Assembly: GCA_900638155.1 (NCBI GenBank) | Contig: LR134495.1 | Location: forward strand, 1,798,001 to 1,862,000 | Direction: 5' to 3' | Origin: Mannheimia haemolytica | GTDB taxonomy: Bacteria > Pseudomonadota > Gammaproteobacteria > Enterobacterales > Pasteurellaceae | DNA length: 64,000 bases | In this document: positions 1 to 8,288 of the stretch, piece after piece | How the letters are laid out: the number at the start of each line of letters is the position of its first letter | Position numbering within the stretch: position 1 is the first letter of the stretch | The notes under the pieces: generated by a model | What the model saw: only the letters and a program-made list of their open reading frames with translations | Databases searched by the model: none | What the model was told of the DNA's origin: nothing | Translations under genes and position numbers: made by a program

Positions 1-1
1 C

Positions 2-1057
2 CGAATGACGGGGGTATTGGTCGAGCCTGAGCAGTGGGATTTAAGCCAACTGCCGCCACATTTGAGAATGACGTTCCGTGTGATTGACGATAAAGGCAAG
101 AAACTGCAAGAGAGCGAAAACCTTGATGAGCTGAAATTTGCCTTGAAAGATGAGGTGCAGAACACCCTTTCCAACATTGCCGATAACGGCATTGAGCAAA
201 GTGGCGTGCATATTTGGAATTTTGCCGAATTACCGCAGTTCTATGAGCAGAAAAAAGCCCATTTCAGCGTGAAAGCCTATCCTGCGATTGTCGATGAACA
301 AACCGCTGTGGGGGTGAAACTGTTTGAAACCGAATTTGAACAAGCAAGAGCAATGCAAGCGGGACTTCGCCGTTTGCTGCTGCTGAATGTGCCGTCGCCG
401 ATTAAATATCTACACGAAAAACTGCCGAACAAAGCCAAGCTGGGCTTATATTTTGCCCCGTTCGGCAAAGTGTTAGAGCTGATTGACGACTGCATTGCCT
501 GTGCGGTAGATAAACTGGTAGAAGAGTTTGGCGGCTTTGTCTGGACGGAGGAAAAATTCACCCAACTGCACGAATTTGTACGGGCAAATTTAAACGATAA
601 AACCGTAGAAATTGCCAAACAGGTTGAAAAGTGCCTCACGCTGGCATACGAGCTAAACAAGCGGTTAAAAGGCAAGCTCTATTTTACGATGGCGTTTGCG
701 TTAAGCGACATCAAAGCTCAAATCGAAGGGCTGATTTACCCCGATTTTGTCACCAAAACCGGCTATGCCCGCCTTGCAGATTTATATCGTTATTTAACCG
801 CTATCGAACGCCGTTTGGATAAACTGTTGGTGGACAGCAACACCGACCGAGCCAAAATGCTACGGGTGGAAGCAGTGCAAGAAGCATATAAACAGCTCCT
901 TGCCAAACTGCCAAAATCCAAAGCGGTGCCGGACGAAGTGCTGGAAATTCGCTATATGATCGAAGAACTGCGGGTCAGCCTGTTCGCTCAACAGCTTGGC
1001 ACAAAATACCCGATTTCGGATAAGCGGATTTTGAATGTGATCAATGAAATAAAGTAA
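2..1057 (+). CDS. hrpA: ATP-dependent RNA helicase HrpA, C-terminal part (5' end outside window)
   Basis: Reading frame is open from the left edge, so only the last ~350 residues are present; the ATG at 5 is internal and not a real start. The start of the fragment (EQWDLSQLPPHLRMTFRV) and the following long charged helical region match the C-terminal DUF3418-type region of HrpA, a DEAH-box helicase of roughly 1300 residues that acts on mRNA and stalled ribosomes. The helicase core itself lies upstream of the window. The gene is followed directly by an inverted uptake-sequence hairpin. Family assignment is from recognition of the C-terminal domain. Confidence 0.88.
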   Translation, partial: RMTGVLVEPEQWDLSQLPPHLRMTFRVIDDKGKKLQESENLDELKFALKDEVQNTLSNIADNGIEQSGVHIWNFAELPQFYEQKKAHFSVKAYPAIVDEQTAVGVKLFETEFEQARAMQAGLRRLLLLNVPSPIKYLHEKLPNKAKLGLYFAPFGKVLELIDDCIACAVDKLVEEFGGFVWTEEKFTQLHEFVRANLNDKTVEIAKQVEKCLTLAYELNKRLKGKLYFTMAFALSDIKAQIEGLIYPDFVTKTGYARLADLYRYLTAIERRLDKLLVDSNTDRAKMLRVEAVQEAYKQLLAKLPKSKAVPDEVLEIRYMIEELRVSLFAQQLGTKYPISDKRILNVINEIK

Positions 1058-1070
1058 TATTCCCTATACA

Positions 1071-1116
1071 ACAAGCGGTCAGATAAGTAAAAAATTTTGC
1101 AACTCTGACCGCTTGT
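1071..1116. terminator. Inverted uptake-sequence pair forming a 13-bp stem after hrpA
   Basis: ACAAGCGGTCAGA at 1071-1083 pairs perfectly with its reverse complement at 1104-1116 across a 20-nt loop that holds the usual TTTTGCAA spacer; TTTT follows. Two opposed Apl-type uptake sequences thus make a plausible hrpA terminator. Confidence 0.7.
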
Positions 1117-1227
1117 TTTCTCGAATACCTATTCCTCTCGCTTCAGAAGCAAACCTGCTACATTTTTTTGATTAAAAAAATCTCAAGATAAAAATTAGAA
1201 AACTAAATATATCAAAAAGTTTGATCT

Positions 1228-1248
1228 TTATCATTAACCAGATGATAA
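1228..1248. promoter_or_regulatory. Dyad upstream of the autotransporter gene (possible operator)
   Basis: TTATCAT (1228-1234) and ATGATAA (1242-1248) form a perfect 7-7-7 dyad about 58 nt before the start codon in very AT-rich DNA. The GATAAT-like content recalls half of a Fur box but does not fit the 19-bp consensus well; regulator unknown. Confidence 0.3.
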
Positions 1249-1305
1249 TTATTTGTAATAAAAAATTAACTACGTAAAATAAGCTTATTTTTTGGAGGTA
1301 AAATC

Positions 1306-4110
1306 ATGTATAAAATAAAGCACTCATTTAACAAAACACTTATTGCAATTAGCATTTCTAGTTTTTTATCTATTGCATACGCTACAGAATCAATAGAGAA
1401 TCCACAACCTATCATTCAATTATCTGAGAGCCTCAGCTCAAAATATAGTGGCAAGGGTGTTAAACTAGGGGTAATGGATGAGGGCTTCATGGTTAAACAC
1501 CCTCGCCATAGTTCACATCTTCATCCTCTTACTCACCAATTAACAACACCCGAAGGCGAAGTAAGAATCTACGATGCAAGTTATCCTCAATTCGAGGTAA
1601 AACCCGTAGAAAAAGAAGATGGAATTGATCTTATTCCTTCTCTTGAAACACACGGTGCAGGTGTAGCTGGTATTATTGCTGCTCAAGCAGATAAAACTCT
1701 TGGTGATGGCTATAGTGGTGGTATTGCAAAGGGAGCTGAGCTTTATGTTGCAACGAAGTCATATAAGCGAACTTTAGAAGAAGTTATTCAAGATGCTAAG
1801 AAAGAATTAGAAAATGCAAAAGACGAAGAGGATGAAAAAACGCCAAGTCTGGATCAGATGGCAAAGAATGACTTATTAGCAAGCAAAGAAAAAGAAATGG
1901 CAATTGAACGTGCTGAATGGGCATCCGGGCTGAATAAATTACTAGATAATAATGTTTTTGCAATCAATAATAGTTGGAATCCTTTTTCTATTAGCGATGA
2001 CATCAATGTTGTAGATAAATTTTATCAATCTATCAAGCAAAATAAGCACAATCCGCTACTTCAAGCTATTATGAGAGCCAAAAATAGCAACACCTTATTA
2101 GTCTTTGCTGCTGGTAATGAGAGCAAGAAACAGCCAGGCGTAATGGCTCTTCTACCACGTTACTTTCCCGAGCTTGAGAAAAATTTAATTTCTGCCGTTG
2201 CGGTAGATAAAGAACAAAAAATTGCTCCATACTCTAACCACTGCGGAGCAAGTAAAAACTGGTGTGTAGCAGCACCGGGCGATTTACATGTTTTAATTGG
2301 CGTTGCTGATGAACATAAAAAACCACAATATGGCTTAACAAAAGAGCAAGGTACGTCATTTTCAGCACCTGCTATAACTGCTTCATTAGCAGTATTAAAA
2401 GAACGCTTTGATTATCTGACTGCGACTCAAATTCGCGATACTTTATTGACTACCGCCACTGATTTAGGTGAAAAAGGAGTCGATAATGTTTATGGCTGGG
2501 GTCTCATTAACCTGAAAAAAGCTGTTAATGGCCCAACTCAATTCTTAAATGATGAAACGATTACCGTAACTCGTGATGACCATTGGTCGAATCCACTCGC
2601 CAGCCAATTTAAAATTACAAAAAAAGGGGACAAATCACTGCATTTAGACGGCGAAAATCATTTAGCTACGGTAGCAGTTGAAGAAGGTAGATTGGCCTTA
2701 AACGGTAAAACTAAGGTGAAAACAATCAGTAACCATGCAACTTTAGCGGTAAATGAAACCGAAGTTGAGCAAAATTATTCTTCGTCTGAACAGAGCCAAT
2801 TAGAAGTGTTAGGCAAATCTGGGCTAATTGCCAATGCTCAAGCCAATATACATTTAGCCGGCTCGTTAAAAATTGATGACAAATTAACAGAAAAAACCGA
2901 AGCAGGTGATGTTTCAGCGACCGTAGTACAGTTGAAAGATAAAGCGACTTATCAAGGCGGATTTACACAATTAGTCGAAAACGAGAATTTAGCCAAACGA
3001 GGGTTAATCCAAGATCTCTATTTCAAAGACAGCGGAATTATCGCAAAAGTGAATAAGCCTCTAGCTGATGAGAAAGCCGATACAAACGGGCAAGCCGGTT
3101 TAGCATTATTAAATGCGTTAAGAACTACACCTATTGCCTATCGCCGTAGTTGGTATAACGATTGGCTGCAATCTGCACTAGAACAACATAAATTAGATAA
3201 TCTGCACTATGCTGTATCTAACAATATTTATGCAGATAGTCTCGAATTACTACGTAGCCAAAATGCCAAAGGCTTAACCCAAGCACAGCAACATTTGTTT
3301 ACGGCATACTATACACCACTGCAAACAACTGTTTGGGCTGAACATTTGAATCAAAAACAATCAGCATCATCGAAGCATACCGATGTTAAACACCACCAAT
3401 CACTATTGGGAGTAAGCCACAAACTGGCTGATAAAACGGTGCTTAGTGCAACACTTTCACAGCAAAAAAACCGCTTAGAAAAACCATTTGCACAAGCTAC
3501 CTTAAAACAAACTGCATTAAATATTGGCTTACGTTATCATTTAAATGACGCTTGGTTCAGTGAAGCTACATTACAATTTGCTCGCCAGAAATATCAACAA
3601 AGCCGTCGATTTGCTAGCCATCAACTAGGTACTGCAGAAACCAGAGGTTCAACGCTCGGTGGTGAAATGCGGATCGGTTATCAATTTATGCCAAACCGAT
3701 GGATAATTGAACCAAGCCTTGGCATACAATGGATTCAAACCAAAATGAATGGTTTAAATGAAAGTGGCGAACTTGCGACTCAAACGGTTGCAATGCGTTA
3801 TCGTGATGTGAATATTGCTCCAAGCGTGAAATTACAGCGAACTTTCCAACTTGAGCAAGGCTCTATTTCCCCTTATATCGGGTTAAATTACTTGCACAGA
3901 TTAAACGGAAAAACGACCAAAATTACCAGTAACATTGCAGGAAAAACACTGCATAGTGAAACAACGGTGAAACGTAATCGCCAATTAAATGGTGAAATCG
4001 GGGTGAACCTGCATTATAAAAACTGGTTTACTACGATGAATTTAGATTACAGCCGAGTAAAATCAGCAAATCTATTTGGTTGGAAAGTAAATGTTGGCTT
4101 TAGTTTCTAA
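1306..4110 (+). CDS. ssa1: Subtilisin-like autotransporter serine protease, Ssa1-like serotype-specific antigen
   Basis: A 934-residue type V secreted protease. A signal peptide (residues 1-26, ending SIAYA) leads into an S8 passenger domain with the full triad: Asp58 in VMDEGF, His116 in ETHGAGVAG and Ser351 in GTSFSAP, plus the oxyanion Asn271 in FAAGN. Between His and Asn sits a highly charged insert (about residues 155-205, rich in K/E/D). The C-terminal ~275 residues alternate like a beta-barrel and end in Phe, as outer-membrane autotransporters do. GGAGG at 1294-1298 supports the ATG. The overall match is to the Mannheimia Ssa1 family; the symbol is from recollection of that family. AT-rich 5' part and isolated setting fit a variable surface gene. 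Confidence 0.85.
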   Translation: MYKIKHSFNKTLIAISISSFLSIAYATESIENPQPIIQLSESLSSKYSGKGVKLGVMDEGFMVKHPRHSSHLHPLTHQLTTPEGEVRIYDASYPQFEVKPVEKEDGIDLIPSLETHGAGVAGIIAAQADKTLGDGYSGGIAKGAELYVATKSYKRTLEEVIQDAKKELENAKDEEDEKTPSLDQMAKNDLLASKEKEMAIERAEWASGLNKLLDNNVFAINNSWNPFSISDDINVVDKFYQSIKQNKHNPLLQAIMRAKNSNTLLVFAAGNESKKQPGVMALLPRYFPELEKNLISAVAVDKEQKIAPYSNHCGASKNWCVAAPGDLHVLIGVADEHKKPQYGLTKEQGTSFSAPAITASLAVLKERFDYLTATQIRDTLLTTATDLGEKGVDNVYGWGLINLKKAVNGPTQFLNDETITVTRDDHWSNPLASQFKITKKGDKSLHLDGENHLATVAVEEGRLALNGKTKVKTISNHATLAVNETEVEQNYSSSEQSQLEVLGKSGLIANAQANIHLAGSLKIDDKLTEKTEAGDVSATVVQLKDKATYQGGFTQLVENENLAKRGLIQDLYFKDSGIIAKVNKPLADEKADTNGQAGLALLNALRTTPIAYRRSWYNDWLQSALEQHKLDNLHYAVSNNIYADSLELLRSQNAKGLTQAQQHLFTAYYTPLQTTVWAEHLNQKQSASSKHTDVKHHQSLLGVSHKLADKTVLSATLSQQKNRLEKPFAQATLKQTALNIGLRYHLNDAWFSEATLQFARQKYQQSRRFASHQLGTAETRGSTLGGEMRIGYQFMPNRWIIEPSLGIQWIQTKMNGLNESGELATQTVAMRYRDVNIAPSVKLQRTFQLEQGSISPYIGLNYLHRLNGKTTKITSNIAGKTLHSETTVKRNRQLNGEIGVNLHYKNWFTTMNLDYSRVKSANLFGWKVNVGFSF

Positions 4111-4187
4111 CTTATTATAATGGGATACAAGCGGTTAATTTAGGGTGAAAATTTGCAAATTTCCTTCTATTTTCAACCGCTTGCGAA

Positions 4188-4217
4188 AAAAACCTTGAAC
4201 AACTGTTCAAGGTTTTT
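4188..4217. terminator. Bidirectional intrinsic terminator between ssa1 and nfeD
   Basis: AAAAACCTTGAAC (4188-4200), loop AACT, perfect complement at 4205-4217. A-run on one side and T-run on the other serve both convergent genes. A single uptake sequence at 4127 precedes it. Confidence 0.85.
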
Positions 4218-4250
4218 GTTTAGTATTCTATGACTAAATTAAGAAACAAC

Positions 4251-4688
4251 TTATTGCTTACGGACAAATAAGGTAATCCCCTCCACTTTCTGGACTTCAA
4301 TCTTATCTGCTACTTGTAAATTATTACCTATAACACGCCAAGTCGTATCACCAAATTTTCCTCGAGCTATGCCGTTAGGTAAGATTTCAACCACAAAACC
4401 TTGAGCTCCTAGCATAGCATGCTCCCGAGAGTTAAGGGAACTGTTCTGATCCTCTTTCTTGTCTTTTCCATGCTGATATTTCCACCAAATCAGACTAAAA
4501 ATAGTCGCAATTATCGCAAATAACGAGATTTGTGACGCCTGCCCTAATGTAAAAAATGCAACGATGAAAGCAAGAATAAGCGAGGCAAATCCCCACCACA
4601 TAATAAAGACACCCGGTAATACTAATTCTAATGCAAGTAGTACAAAGCCTAATATGCTCCAGCCAATCCAATTAAAAAACCAATCCAT
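4251..4688 (-). CDS. NfeD-family membrane protein (YbbJ-like), partner of QmcA
   Basis: Small membrane protein of 145 residues: two to three hydrophobic N-terminal segments (WIGWSILGFVLLALELVLP and the following FASLILAFIVAFF) and a C-terminal OB-like soluble domain. The frame extends upstream to a GTG at 4703, but ATG 4688 is preferred because GGAGGG sits just before it. NfeD proteins are encoded beside SPFH/stomatin proteins and are thought to act with them in membrane microdomains; here the gene follows qmcA by about 35 nt, as in E. coli ybbK-ybbJ. Biochemical role remains unclear for the family. Confidence 0.8.
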   Translation of the reverse strand: MDWFFNWIGWSILGFVLLALELVLPGVFIMWWGFASLILAFIVAFFTLGQASQISLFAIIATIFSLIWWKYQHGKDKKEDQNSSLNSREHAMLGAQGFVVEILPNGIARGKFGDTTWRVIGNNLQVADKIEVQKVEGITLFVRKQ

Positions 4689-4723
4689 ACTCCCTCCATA
4701 CACTCAATTAATCTAGTTTCCGG

Positions 4724-5647
4724 CTATGAGTTTGTTTTATTGCTTTTTAAAATTTCAGCAATACCGGCAATCGAACCAATCAAATTTCCGGCTTCTAACG
4801 GCATAAGTACAACTTTACTGTTATCTGAAGAACCTATTTCTTTTAAGGCTTCAGTGTATTTTTGTGCAATAAAATAGTTAATCGCTGTAGTATCGCCTTT
4901 AGCAATTGCTTCAGAAACCATTTGAGTAGCTTTAGCCTCCGCTTCTGCGGCACGTTCACGAGCTTCTGCCTGCAAGAATGCTTCTTGTCTTTCACCTTCT
5001 GCTTTTAAAATACGAGATTGTTTTTCCCCTTCAGCGCGCAAGATTTCAGCTTGTCGAATCCCTTCTGCTTCAAGAATATCAGCACGTTTATTACGTTCAG
5101 CTTTCATTTGAGCATTCATTGCCGCAACCAGCTCTTTCGGTGGACGAACATCCCGAATCTCAATACGGGTGACTTTTACTCCCCAAATATTAGTCGCTTC
5201 ATCGACAATAGAAAGTAATCTACCGTTAATTAAATCACGCTGAGAGAGCATATCATCCAGATCCATAGAGCCAAGTACAGTACGCATATTTGTCATGGTC
5301 AAATTGACAATTGCTTGCTCTAAATGATTCACTTCATAGGCAGCTCGGCGAGCATCAACCGTTTGAACAAAACATACCGCATCAATCGCAACACTTGCAT
5401 TATCACGTGAAATAACTTCTTGCGATGGAATATCTAAAACTTGTTCCATCATATTCATTTTCCGACCAATACGATCAATAAAAGGCACAACAATGTTCAA
5501 TCCAGGGCTTAGCGTTTTAGTGTAACGACCAAAACGTTCTACTGTCCAATGATAGCCTTGTGGCACAATTTTAATAGTCGAACTTAATGCAACTAAAACA
5601 AGCACAACAAATGCGATACTAACAATCGGTAAGTCAAAATTCATCAT
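4724..5647 (-). CDS. qmcA: SPFH/stomatin-family membrane protein QmcA
   Basis: 307 residues: an N-terminal membrane anchor (about residues 5-24), then a band-7/SPFH domain ([19 protein letters not shown]), and a long Ala/Glu-rich coiled coil (about 175-250, repeats such as [18 protein letters not shown]) used for oligomerisation. Paraslipin-type proteins form membrane scaffolds, in E. coli linked to FtsH quality control. ATG at 5647 and a second ATG at 5644 are both possible after AAGGAG. It lies 12 nt behind ung and ahead of nfeD, so the three probably form one operon. Confidence 0.88.
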   Translation of the reverse strand: MMNFDLPIVSIAFVVLVLVALSSTIKIVPQGYHWTVERFGRYTKTLSPGLNIVVPFIDRIGRKMNMMEQVLDIPSQEVISRDNASVAIDAVCFVQTVDARRAAYEVNHLEQAIVNLTMTNMRTVLGSMDLDDMLSQRDLINGRLLSIVDEATNIWGVKVTRIEIRDVRPPKELVAAMNAQMKAERNKRADILEAEGIRQAEILRAEGEKQSRILKAEGERQEAFLQAEARERAAEAEAKATQMVSEAIAKGDTTAINYFIAQKYTEALKEIGSSDNSKVVLMPLEAGNLIGSIAGIAEILKSNKTNS

Positions 5648-5659
5648 TTGCTCCTTAAA

Positions 5660-6349
5660 TTAACGTGTTGAAGAATAATTAACGTCTACTGGTAATTGCC
5701 AATTAATTGGGGGTATACCGTGAGAAATCAAGTAGTTATTGGCCTTCGAAAAATGTTTACAACCAAAAAAACCACGATATGCGGAAAGTGGCGATGGGTG
5801 AGGCGAAATCAATACGCAATGGCGATTACGATCGATAAACTGCCCTTTTCGTTGGGCGTGGCTTCCCCAAAGTAGAAAGACTAAATTATCACGGTGTTGA
5901 TTTAATTGTGCGATCACTTTATCGGTAAAAATTTCCCAACCAATTTGTGAATGCGAACCTGCTCTACCTTGCTCAACCGTTAAGCTGGTGTTTAACATAA
6001 ACACACCTTGTTTTGCCCAATCAATTAAATACCCATGTTGTGGAATTTGAAAGCCCTCGATATCTTCAGACAATTCCTTATACATATTAACCAAAGAAGG
6101 CGGTGGAGCAACTGGTGGTTTCACCGAAAATGCTAAACCGTGAGCTTGATTTGGGCCGTGATACGGATCTTGCCCCAAAATCACCACCTTCACCTCACTA
6201 AATTCAGTTAAGGCAAAAGCACTAAACACCTCGTTTTGCGGAGGATAGATGACTTTGCCGGCTAATCGCTCGTTATGTACATATTTTAAAATTTGTTGAA
6301 AATACGCTTTTTGTTTTTCTTCGCCTAAAGCTTCTGTCCAAGTTTTCAT
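5660..6349 (-). CDS. ung: Uracil-DNA glycosylase
   Basis: Family 1 UDG that removes uracil from DNA to start base-excision repair. Water-activating motif GQDPYHG gives catalytic Asp61 (with His64), and [12 protein letters not shown] carries the leucine-loop His184. The frame opens at a TTG (6379), but the ATG at 6349 gives the usual ~229-residue length and start [12 protein letters not shown]. Divergent from grcA, as in E. coli where yfiD neighbours ung. Confidence 0.95.
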   Translation of the reverse strand: MKTWTEALGEEKQKAYFQQILKYVHNERLAGKVIYPPQNEVFSAFALTEFSEVKVVILGQDPYHGPNQAHGLAFSVKPPVAPPPSLVNMYKELSEDIEGFQIPQHGYLIDWAKQGVFMLNTSLTVEQGRAGSHSQIGWEIFTDKVIAQLNQHRDNLVFLLWGSHAQRKGQFIDRNRHCVLISPHPSPLSAYRGFFGCKHFSKANNYLISHGIPPINWQLPVDVNYSSTR

Positions 6350-6507
6350 AAAACCACCAAGTGTATATTTTTTACTCAATCAACTCAATCATGTCTAAAA
6401 ATGGTTAAATTTTTATCGCTTTTTATCTAAAAAGAGGTACAATAATTTCAAATAAATTTGAATTTTTAAAATTTTTTTATAATTTCAATCTTAGAGGAGA
6501 TATCAAA

Positions 6508-6891
6508 ATGATTAAAGGTGTACAAATCACAGAATCATCAAACAGCAACTTATTAAACTCTTTCTGGTTATTAGACGAAGCTAAAAATGAAGCTCGTTGT
6601 TTAGCTGCGAAAGCTGGCTTTGAAGAAGATCAAGTTGTTGCTATCAGCGAATTAGGTGATATCGCATACCGTGAAGTTCCGGTTAATGTTGCACCAACGA
6701 TTAAAGTTGAAGGCGGTCAGCACTTAAACGTGAATGTTTTACGCCGTGAAACATTAGAAGATGCGATTCAAAACCCTGAGAAATATCCTCAATTAACGAT
6801 CCGTGTTTCAGGTTATGCAGTTCGTTTCAACTCATTAACCCCTGAGCAACAACGCGATGTTATTACTCGTACATTCACTGAAAGCCTATAA
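6508..6891 (+). CDS. grcA: Autonomous glycyl radical cofactor GrcA (YfiD)
   Basis: 127-residue stand-in for the C-terminal end of pyruvate formate-lyase; it restores PFL activity when the PFL backbone is cleaved by oxygen at its glycyl radical. The radical glycine is Gly102 in RVSGYAVRF. Strong ribosome site AGAGGAG precedes the ATG. It is monocistronic with its own terminator. No clear FNR box was found, though family members are anaerobically induced in E. coli. Confidence 0.95.
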   Translation: MIKGVQITESSNSNLLNSFWLLDEAKNEARCLAAKAGFEEDQVVAISELGDIAYREVPVNVAPTIKVEGGQHLNVNVLRRETLEDAIQNPEKYPQLTIRVSGYAVRFNSLTPEQQRDVITRTFTESL

Positions 6892-6911
6892 TAACAGCTT
6901 TTAAGCATAAG

Positions 6912-6937
6912 AAGCACCCTATGGGTGCTTTTTTTAT
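6912..6937 (+). terminator. Intrinsic terminator of grcA
   Basis: AAGCACCC / GGGTGCTT stem (6912-6919 with 6923-6930), 3-nt loop, followed by seven T. Confidence 0.9.
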
Positions 6938-7003
6938 TGCTTTTTAAAGGATAACAAGCGGTCAAAACACTGGTTAAATTTACAAAAAATTCCAAAATAA
7001 TGG

Positions 7004-7050
7004 TTGACACTGGTATTTTAGCCAGTAAAATACCCTGTATAAAAAGACAG
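7004..7050 (+). promoter_or_regulatory. SOS promoter with a consensus LexA box and a second LexA-spaced dyad
   Basis: A -35 TTGACA (7004-7009) and -10 TAAAAT (7026-7031) are separated by 16 nt. Just downstream, CTGT-N8-ACAG at 7035-7050 is a perfect core LexA operator placed over the expected start of transcription. A second dyad with the same 4-8-4 spacing, CTGG-N8-CCAG (7010-7025), fills the spacer between -35 and -10; its fourth bases depart from consensus. LexA binding at the first is well supported by pattern, at the second only possible. Confidence 0.8.
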
Positions 7051-7065
7051 ATAGAGGATTTTACT

Positions 7066-7524
7066 ATGGCTTCAATCAGACAAATTTCAGATCAAACGGC
7101 AGCTTATCAGCCGATTCCGCTTTATCGGGATTTCAATAGCAGCCGCTCTGTAAAGCTCGATCTTAATTCACTTTGTATCAAACGCCCGAGAGACACTTTT
7201 TTTATCCACGTGAAAAACCCAAATTTAATCGCGTGGGGAATTGAACTAGACGATTTATTGATTGTAGAACAGACCAATCAATATTTAGTTAATGATCTAT
7301 TGGTGCTTGAAAAAGATGGGGAATATAAATTCTATCAATTCTTTAATGAAATTCAGAATGGGGAAGGTATTGCTGAAAAAATTTTATTTTCATTAGATGT
7401 GAGCGAACCAAATCTTAGAATTACTGATTGGGCTGAAGTAAAAATAGCAGGTGTAATTACTAATGTGGTTCATCAAATGCGTACTCGTGGAGCATTTACA
7501 CAAGCTAAGCAACGCGTAGCATAA
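7066..7524 (+). CDS. UmuD-like protein with both catalytic residues replaced
   Basis: 152 residues from ATG 7066 (AGAGGA site 7 nt ahead). The chain aligns by eye along most of UmuD: LDLNSL, DTFFIHV, WGIELDDLLIVE, NDLLVLEKDGEY and the end AGVITNVVHQMR correspond to LNQLL, ATYFVKA, GGISDGDLLIVD, GDIVIAAVDGEF and FGVVIHVVKAMR. The UmuD nucleophile motif GDSM reads NPNL here, so the Ser position is Asn53, and the general-base Lys position is Tyr90. Self-cleavage is therefore not expected. No umuC lies beside it. A consensus LexA box controls it. Role unknown: perhaps a non-cleavable polymerase or RecA partner; alternatively a diverged LexA-like fold with another job. Confidence 0.75.
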   Translation: MASIRQISDQTAAYQPIPLYRDFNSSRSVKLDLNSLCIKRPRDTFFIHVKNPNLIAWGIELDDLLIVEQTNQYLVNDLLVLEKDGEYKFYQFFNEIQNGEGIAEKILFSLDVSEPNLRITDWAEVKIAGVITNVVHQMRTRGAFTQAKQRVA

Positions 7525-7536
7525 CTTTTTAATTAA

Positions 7537-7568
7537 AAAAGAACACTCGCAAAAGTGAGTGTTCTTTT
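7537..7568. terminator. Bidirectional terminator between the UmuD-like gene and the NlpC/P60 gene
   Basis: AAAAGAACACTC (7537-7548) and GAGTGTTCTTTT (7557-7568) form a 12-bp stem with an 8-nt loop; suits both convergent genes. Confidence 0.85.
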
Positions 7569-7588
7569 CATCTTGGAATTGTAATTTA

Positions 7589-8161
7589 TTAAATTACACG
7601 GCGAGATTGTGTGTAGTTTCTTGACCAGTAGCTTTCTGACAATGAGCTGGTGGTTACCCCTCTACTTGAACTAGCGTGTACAAATTTACCATTACCAATA
7701 TAAACCCCTACATGGTTATTCTTACGGAAAAAGACTAAATCACCTGGGCGTAAATCAGATTTTGAAATGGAATGCCCAACATGGCGTTGTTCTGCAGTTG
7801 AACGAGGCATATCTTTACTAAATGCTTTGCCCATTACTTCACGCACAAAGGCGGAACAATCAATTCCTGCTTTTGTTGTGCCGCCTAAACGATAGCGTGT
7901 CCCTACCCAATTATGATAAACACCATTAATACGACCACTATAATTCGCTGTATGAGCGGAAGAAGTTGGAAGATTTGCTCGATTGGTAAATACTGAAGAA
8001 GACTTAGCTAATCTTTCTGCTTTACTTGCAATGATTTGATTTGGTGTGGCCGGTTTAGAACTTAAACTTGCTACAGCAATGGAAGAATACCCTCCAAAAA
8101 CAGACAAAATAGAAGCAATAAATACGGGTTTGAAGGTTGTTGCAAAAAGATTTTTTTTCAT
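7589..8161 (-). CDS. Secreted NlpC/P60 peptidoglycan hydrolase (C40 family)
   Basis: 190 residues. An N-terminal hydrophobic signal region (about 10-32, ending AVA) is followed by a Ser/Ala-rich linker and an NlpC/P60 domain from about residue 80. The catalytic set is visible: Cys102 in GIDCSAFV, His150 in NNHVGVYIG and His162 in FVHASS. This is the MepS/Spr type of DL-endopeptidase that opens cell-wall cross-links. There is no lipobox cysteine, so it is probably periplasmic and soluble, or held by an uncleaved signal anchor. The ribosome site is weak. The exact family member cannot be fixed from sequence reading. Confidence 0.82.
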   Translation of the reverse strand: MKKNLFATTFKPVFIASILSVFGGYSSIAVASLSSKPATPNQIIASKAERLAKSSSVFTNRANLPTSSAHTANYSGRINGVYHNWVGTRYRLGGTTKAGIDCSAFVREVMGKAFSKDMPRSTAEQRHVGHSISKSDLRPGDLVFFRKNNHVGVYIGNGKFVHASSSRGVTTSSLSESYWSRNYTQSRRVI

Positions 8162-8243
8162 AATTTATGTCTCGTCTCGCCAGAACAATTACAGCGGTAA
8201 ATTCCTTAACTAAATCTTCTAAAAGATTAAAAAAGATAACAAA

Positions 8244-8268
8244 ATAAGGTCTAGACTCTGCTAGACCC
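8244..8268 (-). terminator. Probable terminator of nfo
   Basis: On the minus strand GGTCTAG-CAGAGT-CTAGACC (8267-8248) is followed by TTATTTTG. Located just after the nfo stop codon. Confidence 0.65.
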
Positions 8269-8288
8269 ACTACTCAGACCAGTATAAC

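Noticed and set aside
5..7. ATG at 5 as the start of a separate 350-residue gene
   Set aside because: The frame is open to the left edge and the residues match the interior of HrpA.
277..675. 132-residue frame on the minus strand within hrpA
   Set aside because: Lies fully antisense to a strong coding frame, has no ribosome site and its composition is that of a shadow frame. The same applies to the many other antisense frames, for example inside lon, tktA, rapA, metG and purH.
1228..1260. Fur box before the autotransporter gene
   Set aside because: GATAAT-like pieces are present but no 19-bp match; listed only as a dyad of unknown use.
4689..4703. GTG start of nfeD
   Set aside because: ATG 4688 has GGAGGG directly before it and the extra five residues contain the ribosome site.
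6447..6462. TTCAAAT-AA-ATTTGAA dyad upstream of grcA as an FNR box
   Set aside because: Does not match TTGAT-N4-ATCAA and lies too near the possible -10; no other FNR-like site was found.
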